Assembly (NCBI RefSeq): GCF_932294415.1 | Contig: NC_065541.1 | Location: forward strand, 33,265,790 to 33,329,789 | DNA from: Quercus robur | Lineage: Eukaryota; Streptophyta; Magnoliopsida; Fagales; Fagaceae | Length of the DNA stretch: 64,000 nucleotides | Reading direction: 5' to 3' | Shown here: positions 35,866 through 48,853 of the stretch, piece by piece | How positions within the stretch are numbered: the first letter of the stretch is position 1 | Layout of the letters: each line of letters begins with the position of its first letter | Notes under the pieces: model-generated | The model's input: the letters and a program-made list of their open reading frames with translations, nothing else | Database searches by the model: none | Told to the model about the DNA's origin: nothing | Program-made: the position numbers and the translations under genes

Positions 35866-36716
35866 TGAGAGGATTGGATTTGGTGGATCGGGTAAAAAAC
35901 ATCTTGACCTCTCCATTTTTCCCCTTATTTTTCTCTTGTGAAACAAACCATACTTCCCAAATTTTCCATCCACCTTTTCATCCCAACCAAACACAATATA
36001 AAATATAAACGATAAAACACAATTAATAATATATGGAATGGATTATTTATGATTATGCATGAGTACGGAGGCAAGATTTGACTTCAAAAGAGATAAAATT
36101 TATATACACAAATTTGTGCATGCACCTGAACATGTACATATACATATACATATATATGGTTATAAAAATAAATAAAAAAAAAATAAAACTTTAATACCAA
36201 TATGAAATGTAAAAAGTTAGTTCACTTGTGCACTAAAACGTATATACATATATGTAGTACTTATACCAATATAAAATATAAAAATGTATTCATTTTTATT
36301 AAGTGATGTTTTAATGTTTAAAAAAATAAAAAAAAATAAAAAATAAAAAAACTCACAAAATGATAGCAATATCATTATATTTTGTTTATCTGTTAAGGAT
36401 ATCCTTCTTCTTCTTTTTTCATGAATAAGTTGTTTTTCAAGTTTTTTTTTCAAAGTCAAAATTCTAAATATGAATTAAAAGATTTTTAAAAGTTAGACAC
36501 CAAGTACAACATACATAAATTTATGTTATTATGTAATTATTCGAAAATTTTATTGTTTAATACACAATTTTTTAAGAAGGCAAAAAATATTATATAAAGA
36601 ATTTAAGGTCTTAGTAGCCTTTCAAAACCTTAAGGATTGTTTACAACCATGAATTTCTATATGGGAAGCGCTTTTGGGTAGGCCGGGCCATTCTATCAAG
36701 GTTTTTGTTTTTTTTT

Positions 36717-36774
<58 letters not shown>

Positions 36775-37834
36775 AGGAACAAAAAAAAAGGGGGCTCGCA
36801 TGTATAATTATTGCCCCACGTCCCAAGATACAATTTGGGTAAGTCCAAGGGTACCACTAACGCCCAACAAGACATATCACTACCCATGCCCACGTTTTAT
36901 ACCATCAAACTAGCTTGGGCCAAATGCCGAAGCAGCCCACAACACAAAGTTCTATCAAGTATGTTTCGCCACTTATCATCCTCTCCTTTCATTTGGAAGA
37001 TAACAAAATTTTTCTTTTCTTTTTTTTTCTTTTTCATCCTGTTAAAACTCTTCCTTAGTTATTTCTCATCTTTTCTTTTCTTTTTACCCACATTTATTTT
37101 CTTTTTATAGGTTTTAAACCCTAAAAAGAGTTCATAAAATAGGAAATATTTTCTTTTTTTCAAAAGCATTTTGTAAAATAAAAGAGATAATCTTGAATTT
37201 TTATAAGTATGATAATAAAATAAATTAATATATCAACAAAAATAAATAAATTAAGAAAAATATCAAGTTATAATTTGAGAGAGGGAAAGTTATAAGCTAA
37301 CTACTAAGCTCTTAATTTGTGCAAATTACATATTCTGCCCTATGGTATACCTTTAAAACATGGAGTTGTCTTATATTTTATTTTGTGACACTTGGCTCTC
37401 TTGTAATTTGGTTTATGAGATATTTTTTGCTAACTTTAACTAAATTTGATGATGTGGCAAGGCCAACAACACTTACTGGGAAAGAATTAAAGAAAAATAT
37501 TGTTCTACCTTAAATTTTACCCCTTGTAAACATATACAAACCCAAATTAGGATTGAAGGAGAAAGTTAGAGAGAGATCTAGAAATGTGAGGGTAAAAGGA
37601 TCTTTTTCTCTATTTCTTTCGCTGTATTGTGTTGTTGGCACTTGCCACATCATCAACTTCCATTAAAGTTGGTGAAAATGTCTCATAAAGCAAACCACAA
37701 AGAAGGTATGTGTTACAAAATAAACCACTACGCAGTTTCATATTTTAGGGGTACATTAGAGAGGTAGTACTTCAAATTTACCCCTTTAATTTTTAGGGCC
37801 AGGGTAGCTCCGCCCTTTTATAATCACGGGCAAT
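35866..37834. other. intergenic, low complexity
   Basis: No gene recognised. It holds a 50 bp T-run (36721-36770), short AT-rich and CT-rich stretches and nothing else I can name. Confidence 0.6.
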
Positions 37835-38015
37835 GTTAACAGTCAAAGATCTCCAGAAAATGCCAGATTAACAATGTATAGGAGTACAAAAGTCAATTGT
37901 ATAAACATTAACATTAAAGCGGCCCAGACAACTAGAATAGGACTTTGCAGTGAACAAACAAATTTTGATTAGGCTATACTGTGGATATATACACTATTGC
38001 TTGCCACTAACTATA
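37835..38015. repeat. lipase C 3' flank, duplicated at 28.7 kb
   Basis: About 180 bp just 3' of lipase C, matching 28735-28920 in order. It marks the 3' edge of the duplicated lipase unit. Confidence 0.7.
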
Positions 38016-38060
38016 TGAAACAAGCATATCGACACCAATTTTTTCCCCAAAGTAATATCC

Positions 38061-40188
38061 TCATTGAAGCCTAAAGAAAGCCATGAGAGGATCATAGACA
38101 ACTTGTATAGCATTTTGTCCCATAACATAGTCTGCATGAGCATAATCATCTCTGTACTGAATAACAAGCTTATCTCCATCATGATCTTTAAGGTTGTCCA
38201 ACAAGAGCTTCACATCTTTGACATCAGCTAGAGCATCAGCCCCTCCGTAGCTTAGGAAGAAAGGAAGGTCATTTGGAATGCTTGTCATGTTGTACACAGG
38301 TGGAGTGGGCTGCCCATAGTGTTTTATGTTCTCAACCTCATCATTATAATCATACATTGCTATACTTCCTTCCCTAATCACTGTCCAAAAAAGCCCGACT
38401 TGATTCAGAAACAATATGATAAGAAAAGTATTGCCTAGAAATATGCAGCTACATATTGGACTACTAAGTTCCATAGTTGGAAGGAATATTACATATACTT
38501 AATATAGATGCGGCCAGTCTATACTTAATCATCTATGAGAATTCTAATTTTAGAGCAGTATAACTTGGCCTGTCAAGACACCCATGCTATATATAGAAGC
38601 GCTTACTCTGAGCCAGATGGATCATGTTCTTTGTAGATGTTGACTGAGGCTCGTGGTCTAGAAAAACATCTACTATGGAAGACTTCAAGCAGCAGTTTTG
38701 GCCTATATATAGTAACAAGTAATAACTTCTTTTAAGTCACTAATAGAAGATAGCCTTTCAAGGTGTAAGTGCTAATTAACAACTTATGTGCACATATACT
38801 ACCAGTGAAAGCAGTTAACAAGTTGGTGCAGTCAACTCCTGGCTTGTTGCAAATATCCTTAAGAAGTTTAATCACAGCCGCACTGTTCAATGAGGGAAAG
38901 ATATGCTAAAACATAATAAAAAGCTTCTAAAGTACATATGTAATAACAGCAATAAAAATAAAATTCCTATCCTTGTTGTATTAGTGGTGAAGAAAAGGAC
39001 GGAAACAAGGGTTGCCTGCTTACCCTCTTGGATTAAATTCATCGATACCCAACCAGTATAATGCCTGTTATAAGAAACAAATATATTTTCATAGAGTTCC
39101 AGTCAATGGGATAGTGTAAATAAGGTAGCATTAGCATTACCTCCGCAAGAAAATTGTCAGCAGCATTTTTTGCAAGTGGTGAGGCAATCTGACCCATATA
39201 AGCAATTGGGCAAAGTAAGGCTGTTGATCTCAGCACGTTCAACAGCTGGTGTTTCGAAAATGCAGCCAGAGCAATCAAAGTTCCCTGCAAAGTATAATTT
39301 CAAAATTTTCCCTGTAGGTCGGTGGATTCCCAGAACAAAATGGAGTCATAGGATGTATGCAACTCACCAGTGAATGCCCAACATAGTGCAGTTTCTGTCC
39401 TGCTTTATTATGCACATACTGGAATGTGGCTGGAAGATCATAAGCTACCAATTCATCCCATGACCAATCCCAATAAGCCTGAATAACATATCAATTCTTA
39501 TATAGTGAATGTGAAAACAAAATGGCAATAAAGAATAACATGTAGGAAAAAGAGAACTAACTTGCTCATTGGGACTGAGTGACGTGTGCCCACGGCTATA
39601 TTTGCTTCCACGTGTGTTAGCAAGCCACACATCGAATCCATTATCAACCAAGAGGAAAGCCAAAGATTGGTCTGGAGGTAATAGCAGCCATGTTATCCCA
39701 TCCTGCCACCATAACACAACTTGTTATAATAGACAAGAATATATTCTATGAATCATGAGAAAGCCAATCATTCATGGAACAAATAACCAACCATCAAGAG
39801 GCCATGCTGTAACAAAACGGGCGGCCTCTTTCCCGCAGTCTTTCCTGACCTCCCCGCTGGAATTCTCTGCATACTAAGTATATAACCATCTTGTGTTGTT
39901 ACCTGAAACAATTTAAAATTCAAATTACACTGTCAATAAATGGCGGCTATAAATTTCAACACTTGGAAGAGCAAACAGTAATGTATGCAGCCATATCACC
40001 TTATGTTCTTCGCAAACATAGCCTTTTGTCTCCACCATTGATGTACAAATACCATCATTAGGCACTGGTGCCAATGCAGACATGCCATCCTGACCTTTGA
40101 CTGAAATCAACTTTGTTCTACTACCAACTGCCGACCCACAAAACAGAATAACTAAAATTATTGAAGTTATAGTATTGGCCATCTTCAT
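38061..40188 (-). CDS. triacylglycerol lipase 2-like (acid lipase family), lipase C
   Basis: Secreted alpha/beta-hydrolase. Nine exons: 40188-40000, 39902-39792, 39702-39562, 39478-39368, 39284-39141, 39064-39024, 38882-38803, 38702-38607, 38380-38061. These join in frame to 410 residues plus stop. The signal peptide covers about residues 1-23 ([18 protein letters not shown]). The lipase-associated region spans exons 1-2. The nucleophile elbow is GHSLG (Ser about 183), the acid Asp about 353 (GGADALAD) and the His about 386 (DDYAHADY). An upstream in-frame ATG at 40227 is rejected because it lies only about 11 bp from the TATA box. Exons 2-8 match lipase A in size or nearly so, but the sequence is more divergent from A and B than those are from each other. 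Intact, likely functional. Confidence 0.92.
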
Positions 40189-40237
40189 ATGTAATGTTCG
40201 AATGTTTCCTAGTACAACCACCTTCATGGTCCTGGCA

Positions 40238-40246
40238 ATTTTTATA
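40238..40246 (-). promoter_or_regulatory. TATA box of lipase C
   Basis: Minus strand TATAAAAAT, 50 bp upstream of the chosen ATG (40188). It predicts a start site near 40213 and excludes the ATG at 40227 from the mRNA. Confidence 0.6.
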
Positions 40247-40806
40247 GTTGCATAGAACCAGAAAAAAACAAAATTCAGTATTCACATGAGGAGTATACCT
40301 CTTTTGTCAACAGATTGCACAAGTGGTTTCAACAAGGCATCTGCATGGGGCCTACCCTGTTCCTATTATCAACCCATTAAACTATAAACAAACTTTAGAT
40401 TTCGTCGCTGCCACGATTCTATATTCTAACATGAAGTACCTACAGCTAGCTTTTTCTTGTAGCGATCAGACTAGGCAAAAACATGTGCATTTCAGATAAT
40501 AGTATTCTTTTTTACAGTTGCCTTTCGTCTCATGAGTGAGACATGAAATTACATACTTCCAACTTCTTTTCATACGTGACAAAGAGAAGAGTCTTTGAAA
40601 TACGCCATAGTAATGAAATGATTTAGAGTAGCATATATGGCAGACCTTACAAAGGCTTTGTTTCCAACGGACTTCGTCATTGAGAAAAATAAATAAATAA
40701 AGTTCATATGAAAATTTTAACCACAAGCCCTGATTCATCTTCATTTATCATGAAGGAATAATCAACATCTATGTTAAAAAAGGTCTCAAATTTTATTCTT
40801 GCAACT

Positions 40807-40996
40807 AATTGTCTGTTTGGCATGATTAATTTTGTCAGCTTATTTTTGCTATTATTTATGAGTCTCACTGCACTTTTTGGTATTATTCATGAATCTCACT
40901 GTACTATTTCAGCTAACTTTTACCTTTATCTACAGTACTTTCAGTAAAAAATTTTCAGTTTCAGCAAAATAAAAGGATCTCAAATAGACCCTAAGT
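40807..40996 (+). mobile_element. MITE copy 2 (partner at 1.2 kb)
   Basis: 'ctgtttggcatgattaat' to 'ggatctcaaatagaccc', AT-rich, about 190 bp. It contains 'cactgcactttttggtatta', which is found reversed at 1176-1372. Upstream of lipase C, beyond its promoter. Confidence 0.55.
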
Positions 40997-41555
40997 CGAC
41001 AATATGCTGCATGCAATATTATCATTAGCTGTATCAATTGTTCTTCACAGCTCACAGAACTTCTTAGTTTCTAGTGTTTATACCGTACCAGCCTTTTGTG
41101 TCCAAGCAACATATGCTATAAAAGGAACAAGGGATCCCAGTATTGCGTTGACTTTCATTAATTAAATTAAGAGATTTTAAGACCATATATTCCTCATCTC
41201 TCTCGTTGCAGACTGAAAAGGTTGAATAAATCAACCCAAAAAGCCATAGAAATGGAAGTGTATTTCAACCACTTTCAGAGAACAAAGGTTTCCAGAAAAC
41301 CAACAAAAGATCCCAACTCACAAGCAGACCAAAAAAAAAACGATAACATAACCTTGTATTGTTAGCATATGAGAGGAAAAGAAGTCGAAGAAACTAATAA
41401 ATTATATTCCCACAAATATATTCCAGTACAAAAAATAACCTTTAATGGGTATCAAAGCATATCAGTAAAATCTTTTTCCTGATGGGAGTCACCAGAAAAA
41501 ACTAAAGTCACTCCTTTTATATTGAAAACAACTACAAATGATAGTTACTCCAAAA

Positions 41556-44500
41556 TTAAGGGTTAGGAGCATCCTTAAGCATCTTTTCAGAAGTTCTGGC
41601 AGCATTTTCTGGCACTTTGGATCTTGTTATTCGTCTTCTAAGGAATTGGAATTTCCACCCTCTAGGTTTTATCGGCCCAAGCAATTGCCAACCTCTAGGA
41701 TTTATCTGCCAACCTCTAGGATTTTTCTGTCCTAGCAACTTCATCTGCTCCTTTCTGAAATTCCTATTTGCATACCACTTTCCACCTCTCCAGCCCAAGC
41801 CATACCTGCAGTTTAGAAAAAAGGTGGACATGTGATAAACTAATAGAGCCCTTCAAACTGTTAAAGTAGAGTTCTATTTCAGTTTAAGAGTGAAGAAGAA
41901 AATAACAAAAATAAAAATCATGAAAACAACAAATTACCTGTAACTTAAAAAGAATGTCACAAGCATAGTGCTGTTCTCATGATCTGTTTTAACAACCCCT
42001 GAGCTTTTCCATTCTTTTCTCTTAAACTAGTGCTTTTCTAAATGCAAAGTACAATCAACTCAATTAGAATCTCACAGACTGAATTTCCAGAAATAGAACA
42101 TGAATCCAATAATCCTACTTGGCAATCTCCCATTAAGGGGTGAGGCAAAGAAGCATGATGAAATACATGCTTATTTTTTTAAAGTTGACTTAAAAAAACA
42201 AATAATTGTTACGTGTTGGTGTCAACTAGATATTATCCTTTTGGGCCAGTAATCTCTATCTAAAATCACATCCTTAACTGAAGCTTTCCTAACATGTCCA
42301 TTCTCTTCACCTCATCCCTTCTACTTGCGTGTTTCCTCCCATCAGATAACTGTTTTCTGCTTGTACTAAGTACATTTATAGTCATTCCAAATAGAAAATC
42401 TGTCACATGACTTTCTCTCATCCTGTCTACAACTAATGATGCAATTGACTCAAAACTGACAAATAATTTCAATTCCTTCTTTGCAATTGTCACTTGCTCA
42501 TCTTATATCTTTATTACATGCTCATTATGTCAACATGTTATCCAAACAACAACATTCTATCAGTTGTGTTCAGAAAAGGAGTTCCTCTTGAACCAACATC
42601 GCCCCTTGCATGTCCTGTACCTGCTTTTGCTGGTCTTACAAGTTGATTCTCATTTTCAACTCCTCCACAGAGGTATGTCATTTCAACTTCATCCTACTGT
42701 TAAGCAAAACCAAGGAACCTTTCCAACAACAAATAAAGGATAGTAGTTTGTGGCTGCAGTCTTTAGGACTGTATAGTCTGTACCAACAAAATCCATATGG
42801 CAAACTCAAAGTCTCTTTAACATGCTCAATCTTCAAACTGTGCATTAAGTCAAGCAAACACATCCAATAAGTGACTTCTTTTTCTTTTCCTTTTTTATAA
42901 GTCATCTATAAGGGACTTCTACTACACATAACAATTAATTTGATTAAAGAACCATTTTAGCTCACATTCATATCCCTGCGTATAAATCTCGCCTTGAAAA
43001 ATGAACATATCAGTCCAACAAACTAGACCACCAAACAACGAAGAAACCAGTTTTATGCTCTCATTATATACTGTAATCAATCCCTATTGGTGATTTTTGT
43101 GATTCACCATACCGATGCATCTAAAAAGCACCTACAAATTGCACTAGGTGCCAAAATAGTGCAGGTCAGTAGTTCAAAACTCCCATTCCCCCTTCCCCTT
43201 GGTGTCAAAACTTTTTAAAAACATAAAGTACCATCTGAAATGAGAACTGTACAACCATCTGAAATGAGAACTGTACAACCCCTGATACCACGTAAGTAAC
43301 AGCCCATTTAAAGGCCTGTAAGATTCTAGGGAAATCTGGTTCTAGGGCTCAAGCATAATTTGGGATGTTTCAGATGATGGAGAGCACTATTGGGACCTTG
43401 CTTAGTCATTCTAAAGTTGAATCGAGTCTTATTTTATTGTTTATTTTCGGCTGGATCAGTTTTAATTAAATTCTACTAGAATAACGGAAATCTGGTAATT
43501 TCTAGAAATCTAATATGGGTCCTTCGCTGTACCAAAGCCCCATGAGTCTTATTTTATGATTTGAGTCCTTTTCCTATTTGGTTTAGAAGTTACTAAGTCC
43601 TTTTTTTTGTTATTAATAATCCTACTCATTCTAGGAATAGGTTATTGGGAGTCCTAGTCCTTATAGGAAATTATTTAACAATAGCCTATATAAAGGCTTT
43701 ATTGTACTCAATAATATTCATAGTGAGAGTGGTTCTAATAAAATTCCAGCAGCTTATTTCAAGCTTTGAGGGTGTGATTACCTTCTCTTACCTGAGTGTG
43801 ATTGCTTAGGAAGACCTAGGTGTGATTGCCTAGTATTTTATTTATATTGTTTTCAGTTTTATCCCTGTTTCAGCCCCAAACAGCCATCAAGATTCAATCT
43901 TTTCTAACTTAAAACTTTTAAACATCAATCCTTCTTCAAGAACCCTTCAAGAACTCATCACGAAATCTATTGTAGTCTTGCATCCTGAAAAATCCTACAT
44001 TACCCCCTTGACCCCTTTATAGATTTATGTATCTTCCGAATTTTATTTTGACCATAAAAAATCATTTATCCCTTTGTTCTACATAACAATACTACTAAAG
44101 TAAAAACTAATAATAAATAGAACCATGAATAACTATAGAGATAAATTTTATATTTCAAGAAAATCAAGTGATAGCCTTTATTTTTGGAGTTAACATTTGG
44201 GAACAAACCCAATAATTAAAGTGGTTCCAGCAGTGGCAAAACAAGTAGGAGCACTGATACTTCCCGAGCCAGCAATCTCTCTAAGTTCTGAATGTTCGAG
44301 ATTATTACTGTTTCTCATCTGCCATAAAACAACAAAAAAATAAATTCAGATGTAACATAAAACACAAATAAAAAGGAGGGGAGGGGCAGAGATACTAGTA
44401 TGAACAGTTTTCCTAACCCCTGATATCAAAGAATTCCAACATGCAATAAAGACAGTCCAGATGAGGGGAAAAGAATATGTTCACATTAAGGCATATGACA

Positions 44501-46114
44501 ATTGACACCATCAAATTATTTTAGTTTCTTAATAAAGGAAAGGAATAAGAATAAAAACACACATAATGGTAATACAATGGCCAGTTTGCTTGTGCAAGCA
44601 TAGCTAGATCAGATTAAACTAGTAGAAAGTTCTTTTTTTTTTTTTTTTTTTTTGGTGGGCAGAGAAAGGAGAAGGTATTTTTTGCACCGGACATATGCAT
44701 CATCTCTCTCACATGTGAGCCCCATAACTGGTGTGAAAGAGATGATGCATATGCCCAGAGCATGAGATACTTGTTGCGGGGAAAAAAAAGGGGGGGGGGG
44801 TGGTGGTTGGGTGTTGCGGCTTAAGAAATTTTACTCTGGAACTATGTTTTCTCATTTAATAGAATGAAGTACAATCCATAAGCAAAGAACAAAAATGAGT
44901 CAAAACTATCTACTATTATGCAACATTTACTCACAGCTTTTTCGATTGTTTCAAGCCTTTGATCAATTCTTGTTTCATGATAGTAACGTAAAGAATATCC
45001 TGCACCATCAGATAGTGCTATTGATTAGACATCCTTCTAAAGACTATGGAAGGAAACACAATTAATGAAGCTGAATGATAACATTTGCAACTAACACTGA
45101 CAATTGCACTCACAATTTTATATGTTTTCATGATACTAGAATTAGAATGTATCAATTTTTCCTCCTTTTTTCAGTTAATGATTCTCTCTTTCCCATGCTA
45201 TAGCAGCCACCCACTGGAATTGATACGAGTATAAGACATCCAAAAGTTATCAAATTGGGAAAAATATACATGCTGAGTTCAAAAAGTGAGATATAAGCAT
45301 CTTATTTATGTCATCATTCCTCCCCAAGAACAACCAATTAAGTGTTGAACTTCAACTATTATCTTGGATTTGGCTCACAATGGCACCTGGATGCATTGAA
45401 GAATATGTAACTTCATAAGCATTTGATTTTGCTCGAATTTGCTTAAGTTGACTGAATCAAGGGATTGGCTTTTCCAATAATTAGTAGAATAGTATACCAA
45501 TTTTTCAATTATGACTAAATCAATGTACAGAAAAGCCAGCCACGCTATTATGGTTTGCAAAATACATATCAGTGGCACTTTATTTGATTTGTTACTAAAG
45601 TTTAACGAACCACTAACAAACACCCTATATCATTTTCATGATCATAAAGCAAGATGGATCTTGAAAGGAAATAATAATAATAATAATAATAATAATTGAA
45701 GAGGAATAAACATGAATTTAAGCATAACTCACCAATCCATGCTGTAGCAACTGATGCTAGGGAAGTTCCAACAGTAAATACCACCTTGTTCCTCTCAAAT
45801 GTATCCTAAAACACCAAAATCCAACAACAAAAATGAGATTTAAAAATTAAAATATATATATAATTTAAAAAAATTAAAATTAAAAACACACAAAAAAACC
45901 CCTAGAAGACACTGACGAAAACCAAAAAATCACAATCAAACAAAACCCATAAAAAATAATTGACACCCATTAACTCAGACTCAAAGTAGAACCCAGAAAG
46001 GAAAAAAAAAACACAAACACACACACCTTTGTTGAAAAAAACGCGTCTTGCACAGCAGCCCATGTATTCGAAGCCTTCCTTTTCAACCGGGGCGTTGAAA
46101 CTAGATTGCCCCAT
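41556..46114 (-). CDS. unrecognised 195 aa plant protein with two hydrophobic segments
   Basis: Five exons: 46114-46025, 45805-45733, 44999-44935, 44318-44209, 41805-41556, joining in frame to 196 codons with stop. The product begins MGQSSFNAPVEKEGFEYMG and has a CC pair (MGCCARR). It has two candidate membrane segments, about residues 39-60 (VVFTVGTSLASVATAWIG) and about 100-120 (CFATAGTTLIIGYGLG), separated by a polar helix-like stretch (HETRIDQRLETIEKA). The basic tail contains three NPRGWQ-type repeats (KNPRGWQ, INPRGWQ, IKPRGWK). The first donor lies in a (GT)n run: GT two bases earlier would break the frame, so the exon 1 end is the least certain point. The same frame extends upstream to an ATG at 46300. 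I do not recognise the family; small organelle membrane protein is a guess. Confidence 0.72.
43231..43278. repeat. 24 bp tandem duplication
   Basis: 'ccatctgaaatgagaactgt' plus four bases, present twice in direct succession in the last intron of the 195 aa gene. Confidence 0.9.
43330..44010 (+). repeat. LTR-like sequence in intron 4 of the 195 aa gene
   Basis: TATA motif (CCTATATAAAGGC) at about 43685 followed by 'tgtactcaataatattc' and a transcribed-leader-like region with 'gtgtgattgcctag' repeats, the usual layout of a plant LTR. Boundaries and target duplication are not clear. It is oriented opposite to the gene. No internal retroviral genes. Confidence 0.45.
44692..44753. repeat. perfect-class hairpin in intron 3 of the 195 aa gene
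   Basis: Arms of 22 bp: CATATGCATCATCTCTCTCACA, read here as 44692-44713, pair with 44732-44753 at 21 of 22 positions around an 18 nt loop. Possibly the core of a small foldback element. Confidence 0.85.
45667..45695. repeat. (AAT)n microsatellite in intron 2 of the 195 aa gene
   Basis: About nine AAT/ATA units in a row. Confidence 0.9.
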
Positions 46115-47279
46115 ATTGAGCTCCCTGAGCTCCTCAATCGCTGCATGGTGGATTCTAATCAAGACATACTTGGGAGTTTCCGGGTACAAGCAAAATATTC
46201 CAGGTAACCAACCAAACACGAAGTTTCTGGGAGGCCCAAACCCAAAATAAACGCTTCTTTGTGCTTTCTTTCCTTTTTCCCCTCTGTCCCACACTGTCAC
46301 TCGTGATGTACCTTCAGCATCAGCTTATTTATTTATTTCTAAAAAAAAAAGCTTTTTTTTTTTTTTTAAGGTTTGCTAAAAATATATTTGAATTTTGAAA
46401 AAAAAAAATGAGAAAAAAATTAAATAAAATTTTAGAAACTGTATATAAAAAGAATAACTAAAAGCTGAACAAACAAATCTTAGGCCAAACATGCATGCGA
46501 TTATTAAGGTTTGACTTTACGTCTTGTTAAATAGGCAAAAATTGTGAACAGTTTTGGGTCGTCCATCTCAATTTTCCAGAGTTTGAAATGGTTCGACTTG
46601 GGAAAAAAAAAATTAGAAGGCACTCTCACAACAAATTATAAGCGGTAAGTTGTTATTATTTCAAATTAAAACTCGCCATTGAAATTATTTTTTTTTTCCA
46701 CCAGCAACAACTAATAACAATTTATCATTTAAGATTTATTGTAAAAATACTATAAACATAGCATTTCTAAAAAAAATTAATAATAATGGTAAATAATAAA
46801 GAAATGGTTTAGGCTTTTTTTCCCTCAATATAGAGTCGGCCTGTCAATAAGATTGAGCTCAAACTTTTCGATGACGTTGAAAAGGGTTTAAAGATTTCAA
46901 GTTTCACAAGGCTCTAAAACATAATGATGGCATTGGCCTATTGGAAATCCCATTCAATCAACAACGGGTCTGTGACCCATTCACTGATTTGATTGGGTTG
47001 AGTGATGGGTGATGTTATACCCGATTCAATCCGACTCGTGAGTAGCCCTAATTGGAATGAGATAAGAATGAGATCAGATCATTTGTCAAACATTCCTCCT
47101 TCTACCTAAGTTACTTTAAAATGTAGTATTAGGAAGAGATGTAATAGAATCATGTGTATCACGATCCTTTTCCATCTTTTCATGAAGTGAAAAAAGTTGT
47201 GTAAGGAGACAAATCGAGTAAGGGTAAATAAGAAAAGGTATTTTGTCATTCCTAATGGCAAGGTGCCAACCTTGATGAG
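46115..47279. other. upstream region of the 195 aa gene and intergenic DNA
   Basis: Contains the probable 5' leader (46115-46310) and T- and A-runs around 46340-46440. I see no further gene. Confidence 0.5.
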
Positions 47280-47486
47280 TGTGGGGGTCCTTTTTGCGTT
47301 AATGGGTCAGGGCCCATTCTGCTATGCTCAGGCCCGTGGAGTAGTGGGTTAAGGAGTTGGGACTAGCCTATTATCCCAATGGGATTATGACGCAGGCCAA
47401 TTTGTGTGCAAACTAGACGTTCCCAATATGCAGACAAGGCAAGGAGTGCAGCGGCAAACTAGGTATCTTAACAAATATAGCAAGTA

Positions 47487-47740
47487 GTGCCACGGCAAAA
47501 CAACTGATATAGCAAATATAATAAAAGATAACACGGTAGAACAACTAATACAAGGTACCACAACGAAACAAATATAATAAAAAATGTCACGGCGAAACAA
47601 ATAATACAACAAATAGAATAAAAGGTACCACGGCATATATAACAGAAGGTATTGCAGCAAATATAATAAAAGGTACCATAGCAGAATAGCTTACTATAAA
47701 AGGTGCTACGGCAAAACAAATATCAATACAGATGATAAAC
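47487..47740. repeat. irregular tandem array, about eight units of 24-42 bp
   Basis: Units run approximately 'ggtaccacggca', 'aaacaaata', 'ataaaa', with variable length. Confidence 0.7.
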
Positions 47741-48853
47741 AAGTTAAAAGGAGCTATAGCAGGACGGTGATAGCAACTCCAGGCAAATAGGATTGCATGA
47801 GTTCACCACCTCAATCCTAGGTCAAATCTTTCAATAGGAAATGGTCTAAGAAGGAATCCGAACCCCAACACGGGCAATCTTGTCACAAGTTTCTGCCATC
47901 AAAGTTATGCATTCTGGAAAAAAGACCTAAATGGTTGTGCGTTGTTACTTATAGAGTTTCAAAGAGTGGGCTTGTCAAGAGGGAGAGAAAAGATAGTCTA
48001 TTGATACATTCTCCTATTTCTGCCATGTTTTCTCCCTTCTCCTCTCTTCTTTCTTTCTTCCATTTTTATTTACTTCTTACTTTTAAGTTTCTTACTACTA
48101 TCTTGTCGTGGGTTTCTCCTCCCTTCATCTATGACTACCTCTTCCTTTTATAGTGAACTAATTCAATGTGATTTCTCCCTTTTGCTCCTAAGGCTTCATC
48201 AACTGTTTTTGGTTTCTTGTGGGCATTCCTTAAGGACAACCCACCAACCTTTTGGTTGCCCGGCCACTACCTCTACTCAAAGTGTGCTTGCTGCACCACT
48301 CCCCATTCTAGGACAAAACTCCTCTTTGTTTTATTTCTCCCTTCACCTTTCCCACCTTACCCAAATGGATAAGGGTTTGAGTCCCTCTCTCTATTTACCT
48401 CTATGGCATGCATCAGGTGGTCACAACCCTTTGCTTACCTTTTTTGGGCGAAATGTCATCCTAGCAAGGCATTTTTCCCAAAAGAAGCCTTGGCAAGAAT
48501 CCCAAAATAGACTCCTTTTCCCCTCACCACCAAACCACACCCTCTGAGTTCTTTGACCGTAGGCCCACCTCTCCTGTATTGATTGGGTACAAATGGGTGG
48601 TGCTCCGGCCCTTGTGTGTTCATTCCACCACCCTTTGTGTTTGTCTCCTTTTGCTCCCACATCATTTCTGCCAGGTCTCATTCTACTTTATGTCTCTTAT
48701 GCTAGTGCTTATCCTCCATGGCATGAAGGGCGTGAGTTTTTGGGCTTACATTATTTCTTCTTATTTCTTCATGGGCTTGGACATTGGCTTGGCAGAAGTT
48801 CCTGTCCATCCAATTTGTTGGGCTTTTGCTCTTATTGCTTCTCTTATTGCTAT

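Noticed and set aside
40189-40227. Longer lipase C start at 40227
   Set aside because: The TATA box at 40238-40246 lies about 11 bp away, so this ATG would be upstream of the transcription start; the next ATG gives a better signal peptide.
42266-42905. Minus-strand ORFs in the last intron of the 195 aa gene
   Set aside because: Short, no recognisable motifs, no partner exons.
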